Below, one piece after another: positions 7,570 to 12,466 of a DNA stretch of 12,466 nt (its first letter is position 1; the number at the start of each line of letters is the position of its first letter). This DNA is from an uncultured Prevotella sp. (GTDB lineage Bacteria > Bacteroidota > Bacteroidia > Bacteroidales > Bacteroidaceae). Both the position numbers and the translations under genes were made by a program. The stretch is from NCBI GenBank assembly GCA_947072805.1, contig CAMTJK010000078.1:1-12466 (forward strand), given 5' to 3'. The notes below the pieces were generated by a model. The model worked only from the letters and a program-made list of their open reading frames with translations. It searched no databases and was not told where the DNA came from.

Positions 7570-8211
7570 CTAGGATAATATTTCTTCCGGTTTCTCTACA
7601 AATATCGTAGCACCACAACTTTCGAGAAAAGCCCTGTCGCGGAATCCCCACAACACACTTATGCAAGGCATTGAGCAATTTCTTGCCGTTTGCACATCCA
7701 CATCACTGTCGCCTATATATACAGCGTCCTCCTTTCCCACACCGAGTTGCCGAAGAGCCTCCATTACAGTGTCGGGCGCTGGCTTTCTGCGTATATTCTC
7801 ACGTTCTCCTATCGCCACATCCACAAGTGAACCGAAGAAATGGCGGCACAATTCCCTTGTGGCATCGTAAAACTTATTGCTTACCACGGCGACATTCTTC
7901 TTTCTACTCTTCAGCTCTGTGAGTAACTCTGTCACTCCTGGATACGGTGCAGTATTGTCGAGAGCATGTTCAATATAGTATTTTCTAAATGTATCCAGTA
8001 CCCTGTCCGTGGTATTGCTGTCAGTATTTTCCGGTACTGCTCTCTCTATGAGTTTTCTTACGCCATTGCCCACAAACAACCTTATTTCCTCTCTTGTTCT
8101 CTGCGGCATTTCATGCTGTTTCAGTGCATAATTTGTAGCTTTCGCAAGATCCTCAAGAGTTGAAAGTAGAGTGCCGTCAAGGTCAAAGATATACGTTTCG
8201 TATTCTCTCAT
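7570..8211 (-). CDS. HAD-superfamily phosphatase, Gph-like
   Basis: This haloacid-dehalogenase hydrolase resembles phosphoglycolate phosphatase, with 213 residues from the chosen start. Motif I is FDLDGTL (nucleophile Asp10, general acid Asp12), motif II VVSNK (Ser111), motif III Lys143 in RRKPAPD, and motif IV YIGDSDVDVQTA (Asp168 and Asp172 for magnesium). A helical C1 cap lies between motifs I and II (about 15-90), with FVGNGVRKLIERA resembling Gph proteins. The open frame continues about 110 codons upstream inside malQ, but a HAD domain should begin just before motif I. The ATG at 8211, overlapping the malQ stop in ATGA, is therefore the start. Substrate could be phosphoglycolate, a sugar phosphate or pyrophosphate; motifs alone do not decide. 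Coupling to malQ hints at sugar-phosphate metabolism, but weakly. Confidence 0.9.
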   Translation of the reverse strand: MREYETYIFDLDGTLLSTLEDLAKATNYALKQHEMPQRTREEIRLFVGNGVRKLIERAVPENTDSNTTDRVLDTFRKYYIEHALDNTAPYPGVTELLTELKSRKKNVAVVSNKFYDATRELCRHFFGSLVDVAIGERENIRRKPAPDTVMEALRQLGVGKEDAVYIGDSDVDVQTARNCSMPCISVLWGFRDRAFLESCGATIFVEKPEEILS

Positions 8212-10904
8212 CTCTTGCTTCGGCTTATCATGGTTTTCAGTTTCCTGTTGAACATTTCTGCCTTCAACAGATCCTCTATCGTAATGTGCATTCTGTATTT
8301 CCATCTGTTGTAACTGTCGCTCGGCACGTTTATTCTTTCCTCCTTCACGTTCTTGTTTCTCAATGTTCCATCCATTGCGAGCCAGTCCTGTAGCGCGAGC
8401 AGACAGAGCAAGGATGGACTGTACAGATGTCTTGCTATTATCTCCTCGGCAAGATGCGGAGGCAGATGTTCTGGTGCACGTCCCTCTTTCTGCATCATTG
8501 TCACATAATATCTCTGTGCTGTTTCGGGCGATTCTTCCCACCACAGTCTCATTGGTGGCATGTCGTGTGTGGCAAATGTAGCAACGCTCCTGTAGGGATT
8601 TGCACCAAGGTGTGTGAATTCAAACCCTGTCTGTTTCGGCATTGTCTGTATTTCGAGTGTCAGTATTCTCAATGCGTCGAGCACCGGGCTTACACAATCG
8701 GGCATCATTCCGAGGTCTTCTGCACACACCATCATTCTCGTGTCGTGTAGCACCATCGGCAACTTCTTCATAGCAAGTGTTCCCCAAAACATATTATGTC
8801 GCTGATAGAAGAAGTTATTATACAGTCTCATAAACGCATCTTTTTCTGCATTGCCGAGCATTTCAAACACCGGCTCATTATATACCCCTATTCTCGGGTG
8901 ATACATATCATGCTGTCTCTTGTCCTCTATGAATAGAACATTGGCGTTCAATTTGTACAGTCCGTCTCTTATCCACACACTGTTTTCGTCGCGTCGTTCC
9001 TCGAACAGCTCCTTTACCTTTCTTTGTGTGTCCACACATTCCTTCAGGTCATACAAGTTATAAGCCTTCATCACGAGGAAGTTCTCCTTCACATACTGTG
9101 CATGCACACCGAAGAGTCGGTCCACTATGGCATCATTTATGAATGGCTTTGTATAGAAATCCTTCCTAAATTGCAGTCCGAAGTATTCTATTTCCGCCGG
9201 CGTCAGAGGCAGTGCCGGCGCGAAGTGTCCGAGCAAACCGAACACCGCTTCTTCCGGTATTTCCCATATTCTGAAGAATCCCAGCACATGGTCTATTCTG
9301 AACGCGTCGAAGTAGCAGTCCATCTGCGAGAATCTGTTTCTCCACCAACTGCATCCGTCAGCCATCATTGCCTCCCAGTTGTAAGTCGGGAATCCCCAGT
9401 TCTGTCCGTTTGCAGAGAAAGCGTCTGGTGGTGCTCCCGTCTGCGCGTCAAGATTGAAGTATTGTGGCTGCATCCATGCCTCTACACTGTCACGGCATAT
9501 ACCAATCGGTATATCTCCCTTTATTATCACTCCCTTCGAGCGTGCATATTCGCCCGCAGCCTTCAATTGTCTATGCAATATATATTGTACGAAGTAGTTG
9601 TACGTAATGTCATCCTCATTTTCGGAGCAATATTCCTCAACCGCCCTTTCACTATATTCTGAAAGAATCTTCCAGTCCTTGAATCTCGCTGTACCGTATC
9701 TGTCGCGCAGCGAGCAGAAGGCAGCGTATGGCATCAGCCAGTGGGCATTGTTATCTACGAACGCACGGTATTCCTGTGTTGCCGTTACCGTCTTGCCTTT
9801 CTCCTCATACAATTTTCTTATATATTCGGTCTTCACCTTGTCCACTGCCACATAGTCGCAGTAAGACATTGCATTCAGTTCGCGTCGCCGTCTGTGAAAT
9901 GCAGTCATTGCCGCCTTGCTCTTCAGTGTTCCAGCCTCTTCAAGGTCCATATAATGCGGATGCAGGGCATAAATAGAAATGGCATTGTATGGATAGGAGT
10001 CTGCCCAGTCTCTTGTCTTTGTGGTATCATTCACCGGCAATATCTGTATAGCTTTCATTCCTGTAGCCACAGCCCAATCTACCATCCTTCTCAAGTCGCC
10101 AAAGTCACCGGTGCCGTATGATTTGTCAGATCGAAGCGAGAATACAGGTATTACCATTCCTGCCACTTTCCAGGTGTCCTCCTTCAATCTCATCACTCCA
10201 CCGTCGAGAACCCATACCTCACCGTCTTCCGGTGTCATGTCACCTGTCGAACGATTGTCACCTTCCTCCCATGCCACTACTGCATTTCCGGCATCGTCTG
10301 TCACCACGTATTTGTATTCCAAGGGCATTGTCATTCCCATCACATTCACGCTCACAGTCCACACTGTCTGCCCGGAATATTTCATCTTCACATATCTCGA
10401 TGTATTCCATCCTCCTATTGCAGGATGGTTTCCGCAGAGAGCCACAGACTGTCCTTTCTTCAGTTGTGGCGCCGACACCCTGAACACCACCGTCCTTCTG
10501 AACAGAGGCACATCCGGTGGAAGCGTCTTTTCATTGCGTTGTCCTCCCACTGTAGTCAGGTAGGCATTGCTATACAGGTGAAGTTGCAGCGGTATTTCCC
10601 TCCATTGGTCTGGGAAGATGAAGTTTTTCGTTGTGTCACACCTGTAAGTACGTGCCACAGCATCCCATTCCCTGCGCAACACGTTTCCATCGGCATCCTC
10701 CACACTGTATGCGTAGCTGAATTCTGCCACAGGGTGCTGTTTTGATTCAAGAACAGCCGTTTCCAGTGTCCATGTCCTGCCGTCAGCGGTATTCATTATC
10801 ATGTTCCGGCGTCTTACGCTACCGTCATTGCTTCTGTACTCTATGTTCACATGCAGGCTCTCACCCCACGCCGTATTGTATTGTATTATGAATTTCAGTT
10901 TCAT
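8208..10904 (-). CDS. malQ: 4-alpha-glucanotransferase (GH77) with tandem CBM20, DPE2-like
   Basis: This cytosolic enzyme transfers alpha-1,4-glucan segments between maltooligosaccharides or glycogen and releases glucose. The 898-residue protein has two N-terminal starch-binding CBM20 domains (about 1-105 and 137-235; the second includes VALCGNHPAIGGWN), then a GH77 barrel (about 248-890) starting with GMVIPVFSLRSDKSYGTGDFGDL. Catalytic residues by motif are nucleophile Asp538 in FRIDHVLG, acid/base Glu729 in CAEDLG and stabiliser Asp781 in ATHDMPP. The gap between the first two is 191 residues against 48 in E. coli MalQ, while the gap between the last two is 52 in both. The long insertion and tandem CBM20 resemble plant DPE2. 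There is no signal peptide. An in-frame ATG exists at 10943, but the promoter -7 box overlaps it, so 10904 is preferred. The stop overlaps the phosphatase start. Confidence 0.95.
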   Translation of the reverse strand: MKLKFIIQYNTAWGESLHVNIEYRSNDGSVRRRNMIMNTADGRTWTLETAVLESKQHPVAEFSYAYSVEDADGNVLRREWDAVARTYRCDTTKNFIFPDQWREIPLQLHLYSNAYLTTVGGQRNEKTLPPDVPLFRRTVVFRVSAPQLKKGQSVALCGNHPAIGGWNTSRYVKMKYSGQTVWTVSVNVMGMTMPLEYKYVVTDDAGNAVVAWEEGDNRSTGDMTPEDGEVWVLDGGVMRLKEDTWKVAGMVIPVFSLRSDKSYGTGDFGDLRRMVDWAVATGMKAIQILPVNDTTKTRDWADSYPYNAISIYALHPHYMDLEEAGTLKSKAAMTAFHRRRRELNAMSYCDYVAVDKVKTEYIRKLYEEKGKTVTATQEYRAFVDNNAHWLMPYAAFCSLRDRYGTARFKDWKILSEYSERAVEEYCSENEDDITYNYFVQYILHRQLKAAGEYARSKGVIIKGDIPIGICRDSVEAWMQPQYFNLDAQTGAPPDAFSANGQNWGFPTYNWEAMMADGCSWWRNRFSQMDCYFDAFRIDHVLGFFRIWEIPEEAVFGLLGHFAPALPLTPAEIEYFGLQFRKDFYTKPFINDAIVDRLFGVHAQYVKENFLVMKAYNLYDLKECVDTQRKVKELFEERRDENSVWIRDGLYKLNANVLFIEDKRQHDMYHPRIGVYNEPVFEMLGNAEKDAFMRLYNNFFYQRHNMFWGTLAMKKLPMVLHDTRMMVCAEDLGMMPDCVSPVLDALRILTLEIQTMPKQTGFEFTHLGANPYRSVATFATHDMPPMRLWWEESPETAQRYYVTMMQKEGRAPEHLPPHLAEEIIARHLYSPSLLCLLALQDWLAMDGTLRNKNVKEERINVPSDSYNRWKYRMHITIEDLLKAEMFNRKLKTMISRSKR

Positions 10905-10929
10905 CTTCGTTATAATGCTTTTTGTTGTA

Positions 10930-10960
10930 CAAAGATAGTGCAAGGTGAAGACAATACAAA
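10930..10960 (-). promoter_or_regulatory. promoter of malQ and the HAD phosphatase gene
   Basis: Read on the minus strand, TTTG (10960-10957), a 19-base spacer and TATCTTTG (10937-10930) match the Bacteroidota promoter TTTG-N19-TANNTTTG exactly. Transcription would begin near 10923-10925, about 20 nt before the ATG at 10904. This rules out the upstream ATG at 10943 for transcripts from this promoter. Confidence 0.8.
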
Positions 10961-11146
10961 ATAAAAACCTTTTAATTTTAATGTCAGACCGTTGCCTGTC
11001 TTGTCTTCAATAACATGGCAACAATGTTCTAAATATTCCGAAACCGTCTATCAGACCGACATAAGCAGATCATGACAAATGATGCAAAACGTTAGGCGAG
11101 ACTAAAATTATTACCTTTTCCTCTCCTATTTTATCAGAAACATTCG

Positions 11147-11154
11147 TAACTTTG
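11147..11154 (+). promoter_or_regulatory. probable -7 box of the mltG promoter
   Basis: TAACTTTG matches TANNTTTG exactly. No TTTG lies at the expected -33 position, where there is only a T-rich stretch around 11127-11132. The implied leader before the mltG ATG is roughly 70-75 nt and AT-rich. Confidence 0.55.
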
Positions 11155-11233
11155 CCGCGCTTTCAGTATTAATTGCTGATGCCATTACATACGAATTATA
11201 TCACATTTAATATATATACACAGACATATATCT

Positions 11234-12265
11234 ATGAAATCCCGACTTTCCAAAAAACATTACCTCTACGTGGCAGGCTCTTGCATGCTCCTTATTCTTG
11301 CGCTGGTCTCTTTCTGTCTTTTTGCACCGCTATCGCAGCGCAGTGAGACGTGTCATCTATACATAGATACCGACGATACAGCCGACTCCGTCGTTGCCAA
11401 GCTCACCCCCTTCTGCCACCGTCCGGCACTTGCCGGTTTCTCCGCCATGGCACGCCACGGCGGTTACAATACCTCAGCCATCATCCCCGGGCGTTACACT
11501 ATATCACCCGACGATGCTGTCGTCACCGTGTTCCGACGCTTGCGTCAGGGCAGACAGTCGCCCCTGCGTCTCACCATACCCTCCACGCGCACCATGCCGC
11601 GCCTTGCCGCCATCCTCTCACGCCATCTCATGGCGGACAGTGTCGCTCTCGCCACTGCCTTTGCAGACAGTACGCTCCTTGCCGGTCTCGGCTGCACCAC
11701 CGCAACACTGCCGGCTCTCATCATTCCCAATACATACGAATTCTATTGGACTATCACGCCGCAGCAGTTCCTTGCACGCATGAAGCGCGAGCACGATAAT
11801 TACTGGACTTCATCGCGCCGTGCCCTCGCCTCCTCCATCGGTCTGACACCTGCAGAGGTGGCTACACTTGCATCCATAGTTGATGAGGAGACCGCCAATG
11901 CCAAAGAGAAGCCTCTTATAGCAGGAATGTACATTAACCGTCTGCACGCCGGGATGCCACTGCAAGCTGACCCAACGGTAAAATACGCTGTCGGAGATTT
12001 CTCTTTACGACGCATCTACCGTAAACATTTGCTCACGCCCTCGCCCTATAACACCTATCTTAACACGCAGCTGCCGCCGGGACCCATCCGCATAGCTTCA
12101 ACCGAAGGGCTCAACGCAGTGCTTAATGCCACGCAGCACAACTACTTATACATGTGTGCCAATGCCGACTTCTCCGGCACACACGTCTTTGCGCACACTT
12201 ATGAAGAACATCTCGCCAATGCAGCCAAATATACAGCCGCTCTTAATAAAAGGGGTATAAAATAG
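11234..12265 (+). CDS. mltG: endolytic murein transglycosylase MltG (YceG-like)
   Basis: MltG is an inner-membrane lytic transglycosylase that cleaves nascent glycan strands internally and is thought to end strand elongation by releasing them from the synthase. A single transmembrane anchor spans about residues 11-33. A LysM-like region follows, then the YceG catalytic domain. Diagnostic motifs are IIPNTYEFYW (163-172), LASIVDEETANAKEKPLIAGMYINRL (212-237), GMPLQADPTVKYAVG (240-254) and the C-terminal YNTYLNTQLPPGPI (272-285). By alignment from memory with E. coli MltG, whose catalytic Glu218 is the second Glu of EKE, the equivalent here is Glu219. The first Glu of that triplet is Asp217. Length, 343 residues, is normal. 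The first half is much richer in G and C than the rest of the window. It appears to be a single-gene transcript. Confidence 0.94.
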   Translation: MKSRLSKKHYLYVAGSCMLLILALVSFCLFAPLSQRSETCHLYIDTDDTADSVVAKLTPFCHRPALAGFSAMARHGGYNTSAIIPGRYTISPDDAVVTVFRRLRQGRQSPLRLTIPSTRTMPRLAAILSRHLMADSVALATAFADSTLLAGLGCTTATLPALIIPNTYEFYWTITPQQFLARMKREHDNYWTSSRRALASSIGLTPAEVATLASIVDEETANAKEKPLIAGMYINRLHAGMPLQADPTVKYAVGDFSLRRIYRKHLLTPSPYNTYLNTQLPPGPIRIASTEGLNAVLNATQHNYLYMCANADFSGTHVFAHTYEEHLANAAKYTAALNKRGIK

Positions 12266-12303
12266 ATTTGAACTTTATTAAAACCGAGCTCACGTTTTTG
12301 TAT

Positions 12304-12368
12304 GTATAACATTTATTTACTTTTATGAAAAATGTTTACTTTAACGTGTGTTAATCGGCACCCAAACC
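12304..12368. repeat. right arm of the 65-bp inverted repeat
   Basis: This is the reverse complement of positions 1-65 with one mismatch (an A/T difference at about 12313, the inner end). It begins 38 bases after the mltG stop. Two TTTACTTT motifs (12316 and 12335) are 19 bp apart, followed by the interrupted palindrome TTAAC-GTGT-GTTAA (12341-12354). No mltG terminator other than a weak AAAAC/GTTTT dyad lies between the gene and this arm. Confidence 0.9.
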
Positions 12369-12466
12369 TCGATTTGTAACCTACGACGCGAAAATGAGCG
12401 CTTTTACTCTTAAATAGGGAGCGCTGATAGTCAGTGAGTTACGCGTTTTGCGATATAATACCATTT
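12369..12466. other. non-coding tail with nested short dyads
   Basis: No gene is visible in the last 98 bases. Two copies of the self-complementary AGCGCT (12397-12402 and 12420-12425) lie inside an outer pair GTAAC (12376-12380) and GTTAC (12438-12442), so the stretch could fold. It may be part of a larger intergenic repeat continuing beyond the window. The evidence is weak. Confidence 0.25.

Larger units (their letters stand above)
10905..11233. other. divergent malQ-mltG intergenic region
   Basis: This 329-bp AT-rich spacer has no credible gene. It holds the malQ promoter on the left and a probable mltG promoter on the right. In between are an 8-bp direct repeat TCAGACCG (10984-10991 and 11051-11058), a dyad GTTGCC (10991-10996) with GGCAAC (11017-11022), and a tight overlapping one, AACAT-N7-ATGTT (11012-11028). 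Any of these could be an operator, but short repeats like these also arise by chance. Confidence 0.5.

Noticed and set aside
8212..8544. N-terminal extension of the HAD phosphatase upstream of 8211
   Set aside because: It lies entirely inside malQ in another frame, has low-complexity charged sequence, and HAD motif I should be near the N-terminus. The ATGA overlap gives a natural start.
9024..9662. Plus-strand open frame of 212 codons antisense to malQ
   Set aside because: It is opposite conserved GH77 sequence, is rich in His, Cys and Ser as typical shadow frames are, and shows no domain or start signal.
10021..10563. Plus-strand open frame of 180 codons antisense to the malQ N-terminus
   Set aside because: It is a shadow of the CBM20/GH77 coding sequence with Ser/Thr/Pro-rich random composition and no family resemblance.
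10905..10943. Longer malQ start at 10943
   Set aside because: The promoter -7 box (10930-10937) overlaps these codons, so transcription starts downstream of that ATG; MKLKF at 10904 also begins the CBM20 domain properly.
1..12368. Composite transposon or genomic island defined by the inverted repeat
   Set aside because: There is no transposase, integrase or mobility gene, and the contents (ribE, mltG, malQ, a transporter operon) are ordinary chromosomal genes. The repeat is reported, but mobility of the whole segment is not supported.

Overview
The window reads as a Bacteroidales chromosome, most likely Prevotellaceae or a close relative (inference). Four spacers carry a TANNTTTG -7 box, three of them clear, and there are almost no Shine-Dalgarno sequences before the starts, both typical of Bacteroidota. 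The gene families fit as well: a split MacB-type ABC exporter, a LytS/LytTR two-component pair and a long CBM20-CBM20-GH77 glucanotransferase. No integrase, transposase, phage gene, rRNA, tRNA or CRISPR array was seen.

Layout. A roughly 300-nt untranslated leader precedes ribE (riboflavin synthase), which ends in a strong intrinsic terminator. A tightly packed six-gene plus-strand operon follows (1204-7474): TolC-type outer membrane protein, MacA-type adaptor, ABC ATPase, ABC permease, LytS-type histidine kinase and LytTR response regulator. Together these form a complete inner-to-outer-membrane exporter with its own sensor and regulator. Converging on it from the minus strand is a two-gene unit: a DPE2-like 4-alpha-glucanotransferase (malQ) whose stop overlaps the start of a Gph-like HAD phosphatase. 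A 329-bp divergent spacer holds the malQ and mltG promoters, and mltG (endolytic murein transglycosylase) runs rightward to 12265.

The most unusual feature is not a gene. The first 65 bases of the window recur, inverted and with one mismatch, at 12304-12368. The pair brackets all ten genes, about 12.2 kb of mostly housekeeping content. Each arm holds a small palindrome and two copies of TTTACTTT spaced 19 bp apart. It could be a dispersed intergenic repeat, a pair of recombination sites or a contig-edge effect; the sequence alone does not decide. The second most interesting item is the glucanotransferase, whose catalytic spacing shows a roughly 140-residue insertion and tandem starch-binding domains, as in plant cytosolic DPE2.
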